From: Chloroflexota bacterium
Lineage (GTDB): Bacteria > Chloroflexota > Limnocylindria > Limnocylindrales > CSP1-4
Assembly: GCA_021790715.1 (NCBI GenBank)
Contig: JAJYGK010000108.1
Location: 1-18,177, forward strand
Length of the DNA stretch: 18,177 bases
Direction of reading: 5' to 3'
Part shown: positions 7,224 through 13,682 of the stretch, one piece after another
Numbering within the stretch: position 1 is the first letter of the stretch
How the letters are laid out: every line of letters starts with the position of its first letter
Program-made: the position numbers and the translations under genes
The notes under the pieces: model-generated
Told to the model about the DNA's origin: nothing
The model's input: only the letters and a program-made list of their open reading frames with translations
Database searches by the model: none

Positions 7224-8342
7224 ATGCTCTCGGGCGTGACACCCGAGACGGCTCCCGCCCGCGCGCCCACGCAGGCCCACCGGGACGCCCGCGCCGCCCC
7301 ACGGTCGCAGTGGCCGGACGCCCGTCCGTCCCCGAAGATCGAGCTGCACGTGCACCTCGAGGGGACCGTCCGCCCGGCGCGCCTGCTCGAGATCGCGCAC
7401 CGCAATGACGTCGCGCTCCCGGTCGCGACCTCCGACGAGCTGGCCGAGCTCTACCGCTTCCGCGACTTCGAGCACTTCATCGAGATCTGGACGCTCACCA
7501 CCGCGGCGCTGCAGCGGCACGACGACTTCCGCCAGGTGGTGGTCGACTACGCGGAGGAGGCGGCTCGGCAGGGCGCGGTCTACCTCGAGGCGATCTTCTC
7601 GCCCGCGGAGCCGGTCCGGCGTGGGGCCGACTGGTCGGAGGTGTTCGGCGGCTATTGCGACGGGGCCAGCGAGGCCCGGGATCGATTCGGGATCGAGGTG
7701 CGCCTGACGCCGGACATCCCGCGGGGTTTCACGGTGGCGGAGGGCGAGGAGACGGCACGCCGGGCCGTGCGCTTCCGCGAGCGGGGGGTGGTCGGGCTGG
7801 GCCTCGGCGGATCGGAGGCGATGTACCCGCCAGAGCCGTTCGCACGGGCCTTCGCGATCGCGCGCGACGGAGGGGTGGGCTCCGTGCCGCACGCCGGCGA
7901 GGTGGCGGGCGAGGCGTCCATCCGCGGGTGCCTCGACGTGCTGCACGCCGATCGGCTGCGCCACGGGATCCGTGCCGTCGAGTCGCCCGCGCTGCTCCGC
8001 GAGCTCGCGGAACGGGGCACCGTGCTCGACGTGTGCCCCACTTCCAACCTGCGCACCGGCGCCGTCGCCTCGCTCGACGAGCATCCACTGCCGGCGCTCG
8101 TCGCGGCCGGGATCTCCTGCACCGTCAACACGGACGACCCGGCGATGTTCGGCACCGATCTCGCGCACGAGCATGAAATCGCCACCCGGCTGGGAGTGGA
8201 CGCGCGCGCGGCCTGGAACGCGGGCCTGGCGGGCGCGCTCTGCGACGAGGCAACCAGGGAGCGGCTGCGGGCGGTCGGCGCCGCGGCGTTCGGGCCCGGG
8301 GAGCTGCCCGCGGATGCCGCGGCCCGGATGCATGGGGCCTGA
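7224..8342 (+). CDS. add: Adenosine-deaminase-family metal-dependent aminohydrolase
   Basis: The 372-residue protein carries all catalytic marks of the ADA branch of the amidohydrolase superfamily: His42/His44 in KIELHVHLEGT, His223 and Glu226 in VPHAGE, His247 in RLRHGIR, and Asp304/Asp305 in VNTDDPAM. The zinc site and catalytic residues are thus intact. The usual DLAGDE segment reads GLGLGGSE here, and TPDIPRGF precedes it; both depart from classical adenosine deaminases. The substrate could therefore be adenosine or another 6-aminopurine nucleoside such as aminodeoxyfutalosine. The first roughly 35 residues are a low-complexity extension. ATG at 7224 is used; GTG at 7236 in the same frame is an alternative, and neither has a strong ribosome-binding site. 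The last 11 bases overlap the acetyltransferase gene. Confidence 0.88.
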   Translation: MLSGVTPETAPARAPTQAHRDARAAPRSQWPDARPSPKIELHVHLEGTVRPARLLEIAHRNDVALPVATSDELAELYRFRDFEHFIEIWTLTTAALQRHDDFRQVVVDYAEEAARQGAVYLEAIFSPAEPVRRGADWSEVFGGYCDGASEARDRFGIEVRLTPDIPRGFTVAEGEETARRAVRFRERGVVGLGLGGSEAMYPPEPFARAFAIARDGGVGSVPHAGEVAGEASIRGCLDVLHADRLRHGIRAVESPALLRELAERGTVLDVCPTSNLRTGAVASLDEHPLPALVAAGISCTVNTDDPAMFGTDLAHEHEIATRLGVDARAAWNAGLAGALCDEATRERLRAVGAAAFGPGELPADAAARMHGA

Positions 8343-8847
8343 GCGCGGCTACCGGGTTCGCCCGGCGGAACCCGCGGACGCCGGACCGTTCCTGGAGCTG
8401 AAGCTGGCGCTCGATGGCGAGACCGGGTTCATGATGCTCGAGCCCGGCGAGCGCCTGGAAACGGTGGAGGAGGTCGCCCGGCACCTGGCCGAGGTCGGCC
8501 GCCGCGCCAACTCGACGATCCTGCTCGCCGAGGAGGCCGGCCGACTGCTGGGCTACGTCGAAGCGGAAGGCGGGGCGTACCGTCGCAACCGGCACGCCGC
8601 GTACGTGGTGATCGGGGTGCGGCGGGCGGCCGCCGGCAGGGGAATCGGCACCGCGCTCCTGCACGACCTGGACGCGTGGGCCGCGGACCACGCGGTGCAC
8701 CGGCTCGAGCTCACGGTCATGGCGCACAACGAGCGCGCGATCGGTCTCTACCGGCGCTGCGGCTACGAGCTCGAGGGAACTCGCCGGCACTCGCTGCGCG
8801 TGGGCGGCCGCTACGTCAACGAGCTCGCGCTCGCCAGGCTGCTCTGA
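8332..8847 (+). CDS. GNAT-family N-acetyltransferase
   Basis: The 171-residue single-domain protein has the GNAT order: an N-terminal YRVRPAEPADAGPFLEL strand-helix, ILLAEEAGRLLGYVEAEGG, then motif A YVVIGVRRAAAGRGIGTALL (91-110) with the R-x-x-G-x-G/A acetyl-CoA pyrophosphate loop, LELTVMAHNERAIGLYRRCGYELEGTRR (motif B, about 125-152) and a closing strand YVNELALARLL. This C-terminal pattern resembles RimI/RimL-type and small-molecule acetyltransferases. The acceptor is unknown. ATG at 8332 overlaps the deaminase stop by 11 bases in another frame, so the two genes are probably co-transcribed and perhaps translationally coupled. An open extension further upstream is only the shadow of the deaminase gene. 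Confidence 0.9.
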   Translation: MGPERGYRVRPAEPADAGPFLELKLALDGETGFMMLEPGERLETVEEVARHLAEVGRRANSTILLAEEAGRLLGYVEAEGGAYRRNRHAAYVVIGVRRAAAGRGIGTALLHDLDAWAADHAVHRLELTVMAHNERAIGLYRRCGYELEGTRRHSLRVGGRYVNELALARLL

Positions 8848-8978
8848 GGTCCGCGATCGTCGCGGCAGACACGCCCGGGCGCGCACGGCCCGCCGGCTCC
8901 GGCTCCGCCGGATGATCATGAAGTTGACGTTGCCGAGCGCGGGTGATCGCCGACAGTGACACGAGCGGCAGGACGAGC

Positions 8979-9005
8979 GGCGCGCGGCATTGGTGCATGC
9001 GCGCC
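8979..9005. repeat. Perfect 7-base inverted repeat with 13-base loop
   Basis: GGCGCGC (8979-8985) pairs with GCGCGCC (8999-9005) across a 13-base loop that itself contains GCA and TGC arms. It would fold into a strong hairpin in RNA or cruciform DNA. It sits 6 bases before the 23-base tandem repeat. Confidence 0.5.
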
Positions 9006-9010
9006 GACGG

Positions 9011-9102
9011 TTGCGATTCTGGGGCTGGGAGCGTTGCGATTGTCGGGCTGCGCGCGTTGCGATTCTCGGGCTGCGCGCGTTGCGATTCTCGGGCCAGGAG
9101 AG
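9011..9102. repeat. Tandem repeat, four copies of a 23-base unit
   Basis: Units begin at 9011, 9034, 9057 and 9080, each opening with TTGCGATT followed by CTCGGGCT or a close variant. Units 2 and 3 differ at one position; unit 1 differs at several and unit 4 diverges after GGGC. The 23-base period is not a multiple of three, so it is not a protein repeat. It ends about 50 bases before the AAA ATPase start codon, placing it in or near the promoter or leader. Confidence 0.8.
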
Positions 9103-9151
9103 CAGAATCAGCCGCCTCACAGGTAAACCGCAACGAGGTCGCTTGCGGCAG

Positions 9152-10411
9152 ATGCCGGAGTACCGCCCCCGCGTCGTAGACGGCGAGCTGACTGCCGCCC
9201 TTGCCAGCATCGGCGCGGTGCTCGTCGAAGGACCGAAAGCCGTTGGGAAGACCTTCACGGCGAGCCAGGTCGCCAAGAGCGAGGTCCGGCTCGACACCGA
9301 TGGGCGGGCACGCGAAGCGGCCCGCCTCGACCCCTCACTCGCGCTCGAAGGCGCGAACCCGCGGCTGATCGACGAATGGCAGCTCGTCCCGGGGATCTGG
9401 GACCACGTTCGACGCGCGGTCGATGACCGGGGCGAGAACGGGCTGTTCATTCTCACGGGCTCCGCGGTGCCACCCGACGACGAGACGAGACACGTCGGCG
9501 CCGGCCGCTTCCTGCGCCTCAGAATGCGGCCGATGACGGTCTGGGAAGCTGGCCGGTCGACTGGCGCAGTGTCGTTGGCATCCGTGATGAACGGCGCGCC
9601 CGTCCGGGCCGCCGATTCGGGACTGTCGATACCCGACGTCGCGGGACTCGCAGCTCGTGGAGGCTGGCCCAGGACGCTCAGCGAGGAACTGCCACGGGCG
9701 ATGCGGTTCGTCCGCGGATACATCGACGAGATCGCTCGCGCCGACGTGCGACGGGCGAGCGGCGGCAAACAGCGCAACGCGAGGCTGGTGGCCAGCCTCA
9801 TCCAATCGTACGCGCGGTACGTTGGTGGGCCGGCGGCCCTCACGAAGATCGCCGCCGACGTGAACGGCGAGGACGGTCAGTACAACCCGGAAACGATCGC
9901 CGAGTATCTCGAGACGCTGGCCCGGCTGATGATCATCGAGGAGGTGCCCGCGTGGGATCCGAACCTGCGGTCGAGGACCCGCCTGCGGACACGGCCCGTC
10001 CGGATGTTCGTGGATCCCTCGATCGCTGTCGCCGCCCTCGGGACGAACGCCGACGGGCTGCTCCGTGACCCCAACACATTCGGCTTCGTGTTCGAGAACC
10101 TCGTCCTGCGCGACATTCGGACATATGCTCAGGTGATCGACGCCCGCGTCTTCCACTACCGCGATAACACCGAACTCGAGGCGGACGTGATCCTTGAGAT
10201 GCGCGATCAGCGGTGGGCTGCGTTCGAGGTCAAGCTCGGACAGCACCAGATCGACGAGGCGGCGAAGAACCTGCGCACCCTGGCGGACGAGCGTGTCGAC
10301 ACCTCGAAGGTCGGTCCGCCGCTTGCGCTTGGCGTGATCACCGCCACGGGGTACGGGTACGTCCGAGAGGACGGTGTGGCCGTGATTCCCATCGGGGCCC
10401 TGCGCGCGTAA
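9152..10411 (+). CDS. AAA-family ATPase with C-terminal DUF4143 (solitary)
   Basis: The 419-residue protein is of usual length for the widespread AAA_14/DUF4143 family. Its N-terminal ATPase has Walker A GPKAVGKT (27-34), a Walker B-type RLIDEWQ (71-77), a sensor strand LFILTGSA (98-105) and the family's basic RFLRLRMRPMTVWE segment (119-132). The C-terminal DUF4143 (about 180-400) includes FVFENLVLRDI and, at 341-361, ELEADVIL...AFEVK, which looks like the E-x-D-x-E-x-K core of a PD-(D/E)XK nuclease-like fold. The molecular function of the family is unknown; it is typical of accessory genome regions. ATG at 9152 begins the homologous part. The upstream in-frame extension would translate the 23-base repeats and is rejected. 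No co-directional partner gene follows. Confidence 0.9.
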   Translation: MPEYRPRVVDGELTAALASIGAVLVEGPKAVGKTFTASQVAKSEVRLDTDGRAREAARLDPSLALEGANPRLIDEWQLVPGIWDHVRRAVDDRGENGLFILTGSAVPPDDETRHVGAGRFLRLRMRPMTVWEAGRSTGAVSLASVMNGAPVRAADSGLSIPDVAGLAARGGWPRTLSEELPRAMRFVRGYIDEIARADVRRASGGKQRNARLVASLIQSYARYVGGPAALTKIAADVNGEDGQYNPETIAEYLETLARLMIIEEVPAWDPNLRSRTRLRTRPVRMFVDPSIAVAALGTNADGLLRDPNTFGFVFENLVLRDIRTYAQVIDARVFHYRDNTELEADVILEMRDQRWAAFEVKLGQHQIDEAAKNLRTLADERVDTSKVGPPLALGVITATGYGYVREDGVAVIPIGALRA

Positions 10412-10560
10412 CGCCCTCGAGCCGAGCGTCTTCGACGACCGCGGTGAACCTCTGTGTGCGCGCCGCCGAACCTCGTTACCCGACCTCCTCCGGCAGCAAG
10501 TACCACTCGACGCGCGCCGGCCGACTCGCGCGCAATCCGGAGCCGAACCGGCAGCTCCGC
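10412..10560 (+). other. Non-coding stretch after the AAA ATPase gene
   Basis: Between the ATPase stop and the dehydrogenase stub I find no recognisable coding content, RNA gene or clear terminator. It may hold decayed sequence of the stub's missing N-terminal part, but no matching residues can be read in any frame. Confidence 0.4.
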
Positions 10561-10677
10561 GATCCCAAACCAGTCGTCGACCGGACGTATTCGCTCTCCG
10601 AGACGGCCGACGCGATCCGGTACGTCGAGGCCCGCCACGTGCGCGGCAAGGTCGTCGTCACGACGGGTGCCGGCTGA
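10561..10677 (+). pseudogene. C-terminal remnant of a zinc-type alcohol dehydrogenase / quinone oxidoreductase
   Basis: The 38 codons before the TGA at 10675 read PVVDRTYSLSETADAIRYV, then EARHVRGKVVVTTGAG. This matches the invariant ending of medium-chain dehydrogenase/reductases (NADPH:quinone reductase-like; 'KPVIDRxYPLxExxxAxxYLExGHxxGKVVlxv'). The rest of a roughly 320-residue enzyme, including the nucleotide-binding Rossmann fold, is absent upstream: the same frame gives unrelated Arg/Pro-rich sequence and then the ATPase gene. It is therefore a truncated remnant, presumably cut off when the upstream segment was inserted or by a deletion. There is no nearby start codon or ribosome-binding site, so expression is unlikely. 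Confidence 0.7.
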
Positions 10678-10686
10678 GGGCGTTCC

Positions 10687-10763
10687 GGCCGAGGATGCTC
10701 AGGCCGAGGGATGCTCCGGCAGAGGGAGGATTCGGCCGAGGATGCTCCGGCCGAGGATCGGGT
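10687..10763. repeat. Imperfect 15-16 base tandem repeat, about five copies
   Basis: Units starting at 10687, 10702, 10718, 10734 and 10749 are variants of GGCCGAGGATGCTCC. The third unit is the most divergent (GGCAGAGGGAGGATTC) and the fifth is partial. The array fills the space between the dehydrogenase stub and the GH15 stop at 10771. It therefore lies just downstream of the minus-strand carbohydrate operon, where its GC-rich units can fold on themselves. Confidence 0.7.
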
Positions 10764-10770
10764 ACCGGCC

Positions 10771-11901
10771 TCAGCCGCGGGTCGCGCGCGGGCGAGCCAC
10801 CCCGAGCTGCAGGGCGAGGGTCAGGAACATCGCGTGCGACCAGAGCAGTGGCGTCGCGATGGGACCCCAGCGCTCCTCCCACTCCGCCAGTCGGCCGGGC
10901 GCAAGCAGGTCCTCGGTGACCTGCTCGGGAAACTCGCCGTCGGGGAGCGCCCGGTCGGCCACCCAGGCGAGCTCGCGCCAGGCATCGTCGGGCCGGCCGG
11001 CTTCCGCGTAGTGCCAGCCGAGCAATGCCGCGAGGAGCAGCCACTGGCCGCCACCGTAGTAGGTGTCGCCGAGGTAGCGGTGCACCCCGCCCCCGCGCAC
11101 GAGGTCCGCCTCGATCGAGCGGAGGGTCGCCGCCATCAGGGGATCGTCGGGCTCGAGGAGCCGGAACGGCGTGGCGACCGCGAGGAGGCTCGCGTCGACG
11201 GCCGAGCCGCCCAGCCACTTCGCCACGCATCCGTTTCGCGCGGCATCCGCGGCGACCGTCGCGCGTATCACGCCGGCGACGCCGGCCGCGTCGCGCCGAA
11301 CCTGCTCCGTGGCTCCAGCCCAGCCGGCGACCGCCGTGAGCCCGCCGTGCAGCGCCGCCAGCGTCGAGCTGTGCCGTTCGTCCGGCCGCTCCTCCCACCA
11401 GTCGAAGCTCGGCTCGTCCCAGAACGCGGTGATGTAGCGCGCCGAGACGAGCGCGCCCGGCAGGCACGGGTCGAGCGGCCGGGCGTGCCGCCTCGCGTGG
11501 GCGTCGAGCGCCCAGAGCCAGGCGCCGTAGCCGTCGAGCTGGAAGTCGGTCCAGGGCTCGCCGGTCTCCTCTCCCTCGACCGTGTACCGTGTGGGCAGGA
11601 ACTCGTCGTGGCGGATCGTCGATCCCGCGCGCCTGCGCGCGATCAGGGCGTCGACCGTCCCCGCGCGGGCAAGCAGGGTCCGGGAGCACCAGGCGAAGAA
11701 CGCCTCGGCCGATTCGATCTCGCCTGCCCGGCTCATCGCGTCGGCGATGAAAGCGCCGTCGCGGAGCCAGCTGTAGCGGTAGACCGGGAAGTTCGGCGAG
11801 GCGACATATGCGCCGGAGGACGCCTGGTTCGCGCGGATGATCTCCACGCTGTGCGCCGCGAGACATGCCACCCTGCCTGCCGCCCGGGTCGGGATGCTCA
11901 T
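10771..11901 (-). CDS. Glycoside hydrolase family 15 enzyme (glucoamylase/glucodextranase-like), catalytic domain only
   Basis: The 376-residue protein is an (alpha/alpha)6-barrel GH15 enzyme. It has YRYSWLRDGAFIADAM (41-56), a substrate-site motif of the family; SFDWWEERPDE (165-175), where Glu170 aligns with the general acid; HRYLGDTYYGGGQWLLLAALL (274-294); and GEFPEQ...PLLWSHA, where Glu326 in PEQ aligns with the general base. GH15 enzymes release glucose from non-reducing ends of alpha-glucans by inversion; glucodextranases do so on alpha-1,6 chains. It lacks the N-terminal beta-sandwich domain that usually brings bacterial members to 600 residues or more. No signal peptide is seen, so it is presumably cytoplasmic. 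The ATG overlaps the GH66 stop as ATGA (11898-11901). It is the last gene of the operon. Confidence 0.87.
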   Translation of the reverse strand: MSIPTRAAGRVACLAAHSVEIIRANQASSGAYVASPNFPVYRYSWLRDGAFIADAMSRAGEIESAEAFFAWCSRTLLARAGTVDALIARRRAGSTIRHDEFLPTRYTVEGEETGEPWTDFQLDGYGAWLWALDAHARRHARPLDPCLPGALVSARYITAFWDEPSFDWWEERPDERHSSTLAALHGGLTAVAGWAGATEQVRRDAAGVAGVIRATVAADAARNGCVAKWLGGSAVDASLLAVATPFRLLEPDDPLMAATLRSIEADLVRGGGVHRYLGDTYYGGGQWLLLAALLGWHYAEAGRPDDAWRELAWVADRALPDGEFPEQVTEDLLAPGRLAEWEERWGPIATPLLWSHAMFLTLALQLGVARPRATRG

Positions 11902-13682
11902 GGCAGATCCGTCTCGTCCGACTCGCGCCACCAGGCGCACGACCAGACGTCGATCCGGGGGACGCGGAACACGAGGAACCTTCCTTCCGCGGTGTCCGTG
12001 ACGTCGAACGCGAGCGCCCGGCCCGTGCCGGCGTCGTCGTCCGGGGTGTCCCACCAGACTCCGGCGACGCCGCCCACGATCCGCACCCGGACCTCGAGCT
12101 CAGTGAGCGGCGTCGGCCCGCTCGGCTGCTCGGCGTTCCAGGCATCCGTCGCGAGGCCGCGGAGGTTCACGAGTTGCAGGATCGTCTCCGTACCTGCCCG
12201 CCGCCCGATCACCCACAGCGACCCCGGCACCGCGCCGGCACCGTACGACTCGAGCGCCGCATGGTGCAGGGTGATGACGCCGTTCGCGGGCCCGACATGG
12301 GTCCAGGCGATGTCGGTGGGGGACGGATCGTGGAGCCGCGTCGTGTTCCGGACGGCGAAGTCGGCGTACCGGCGAACGACCTGCGCCTCGTGGCGGTCCA
12401 GCCGGCCATAGCGCGGGTAGTACGGATCGGCGAGCACCCCGTCGCCCTCGCCGAGCAGGAGGGAGAACCCACCGCTTGCCCCGATCGCGGCACTGGTGAG
12501 CCGGAGCGCCGTGAGCGCGCCCGGATCCCGGCGCTGGTCCGGGTGGAAAGGCCGCAGGTACGCGGCGAGGATCACGCTCATGCCGGGTCGGAGCATTCGC
12601 GCCCGCCGGACGAGCTCGTAGAGGTCGCGGAATCGTGTGTGCGGCTCCCAGACCTCGATGTACGTTGCGGCATCGTCGCGGAGACCGGCCAGCGACTCCA
12701 GCGGCCACGCGTTCACGCAGTTGAAGATCACCCCGCCCTCCGGGCGCCGGCGCCGCACTCGCTCCGCAGCCTCCGCCACGAACCCGGGGAGCTGCGCCGA
12801 CAGGTCGACGGTGTGCCACGCGCCCCCGGCGCGCGACCGGGCGTGCTTCGGGAAGCCGTACTGGTCGACGTGGATCCCGTCGAAGCCGAGCGCGGCGACC
12901 GCGGCGTCGTACTGGTCGAGGATCCAGCCTCGCCACGGGCTGGGTGGCGCGAAGTCCTGCAGGTAGAAGGTCTCGGCCAGGCTGAGCGGCTCTCCGCGGC
13001 CGTCGTAGAGCAGCCAGTCCGGGTGCTCCCGCGAGAAGTCGGCCTCCGCGCCGTACACGGCGCCGTAGGCGAGCGCCGCGGTCCCCCGCGCGTGCAGGAG
13101 GTCGATCTTCCGGCGCACGACGGTGTGCGAGAGGCGCCGGCCGAGCGGGTCGGTGAACTCCGGGGACGGGCTGAGGAACGTGTGGTGGCTGGCCATCCAG
13201 TCGTAGAACTGCACGACGTTCACGTGGAGCCGCAGGAGGGCGTCGGCCCGTCGTGTCGACTCGGTCGCCGCCTCGTCGGGGGCGAAGTCGCTCAGGAAGC
13301 CGTAGCGGGGCGCCGTCCACCAGTGGGGGGCGACGTCGACGGCGCTGGTGGCGCGCGCGCCGGACGCGGCCTGTGCCTCGATGGCATACGCCGCCCTCGG
13401 GGCGCCGCCGGGAAGCCGGAGGGTGACGCGGCGCGGCCCGCCGGACGCCCGGATCCCGGCCGGGGCTGGAGGGACCTCGACCCCCGCGACGGCTGTCGTG
13501 CCCTCGAGGACGCGCAGCCCGACCGGGCTGCCGGCCTCCCCGTCGACCACGACCTCGAGCGGGTCGCCCGGGCGGAGCTGGGCGGTCGCCGGCCAGACGG
13601 CGATGCCCGCCCGCTCGTCAGACCGATCGCCCGAGTCTGCCCGAGCGGCCGCGACGCTGGCGCCGCTATCCACGCCGGTCAC
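11898..13682 (-). CDS. Glycoside hydrolase family 66 enzyme (dextranase/cycloisomaltooligosaccharide glucanotransferase family)
   Basis: The 594-residue protein has an N-terminal beta-sandwich (about 25-118), a (beta/alpha)8 barrel (about 125-450) and a C-terminal beta domain. GH66 signatures: RYGFLSDF (126-133), VNVVQFYDWM (154-163), GFDGIHVDQYG (266-276) with Asp273 as likely nucleophile, VIFNCVNAWP (318-327) and YIEVWEPH (341-348) holding the acid/base Glu (Glu343 most likely). The family cleaves alpha-1,6 linkages of dextran to isomaltooligosaccharides, or cyclises them. It lacks the long CBM35 insert typical of cyclising enzymes, which favours endo-hydrolysis. The GTG at 13682 overlaps the permease stop as GTGA; a longer ATG-initiated frame would lie inside the permease gene. 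The N-terminus is polar with no signal peptide, unlike classical secreted dextranases. Confidence 0.85.
   Translation of the reverse strand: MTGVDSGASVAAARADSGDRSDERAGIAVWPATAQLRPGDPLEVVVDGEAGSPVGLRVLEGTTAVAGVEVPPAPAGIRASGGPRRVTLRLPGGAPRAAYAIEAQAASGARATSAVDVAPHWWTAPRYGFLSDFAPDEAATESTRRADALLRLHVNVVQFYDWMASHHTFLSPSPEFTDPLGRRLSHTVVRRKIDLLHARGTAALAYGAVYGAEADFSREHPDWLLYDGRGEPLSLAETFYLQDFAPPSPWRGWILDQYDAAVAALGFDGIHVDQYGFPKHARSRAGGAWHTVDLSAQLPGFVAEAAERVRRRRPEGGVIFNCVNAWPLESLAGLRDDAATYIEVWEPHTRFRDLYELVRRARMLRPGMSVILAAYLRPFHPDQRRDPGALTALRLTSAAIGASGGFSLLLGEGDGVLADPYYPRYGRLDRHEAQVVRRYADFAVRNTTRLHDPSPTDIAWTHVGPANGVITLHHAALESYGAGAVPGSLWVIGRRAGTETILQLVNLRGLATDAWNAEQPSGPTPLTELEVRVRIVGGVAGVWWDTPDDDAGTGRALAFDVTDTAEGRFLVFRVPRIDVWSCAWWRESDETDLP

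Larger units (their letters stand above)
8848..9151 (+). other. Intergenic region with hairpin and 23-base tandem repeats
   Basis: These 304 bases lie between the GNAT stop and the AAA ATPase start. A small GC hairpin (CCGCGA/TCGCGG, 8851-8865) directly follows the GNAT stop but lacks a T-run. A larger inverted repeat (8979-9005) and a four-copy tandem repeat (9011-9102) follow. I see no plausible gene and no clear -35/-10 pair. Confidence 0.5.

Noticed and set aside
7095..8333. Upstream extension of the MFS/cyclic-nucleotide-binding frame
   Set aside because: It is antisense to the deaminase, whose catalytic motifs are intact; the extension has no recognisable domain.
8851..8865. Hairpin CCGCGA/TCGCGG after the GNAT stop as an intrinsic terminator
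   Set aside because: Stem of only 6 bases with a 3-base loop and no following T-run; short GC palindromes are common by chance at this GC content.
9011..9102. CRISPR array
   Set aside because: Repeats are directly adjacent with no spacers and only four degenerate units; no cas genes are present.
8990..9151. N-terminal extension of the AAA ATPase frame
   Set aside because: It would translate the 23-base tandem repeats, whose period is not a multiple of three, and adds no conserved residues before MPEYRPRVVDGEL.
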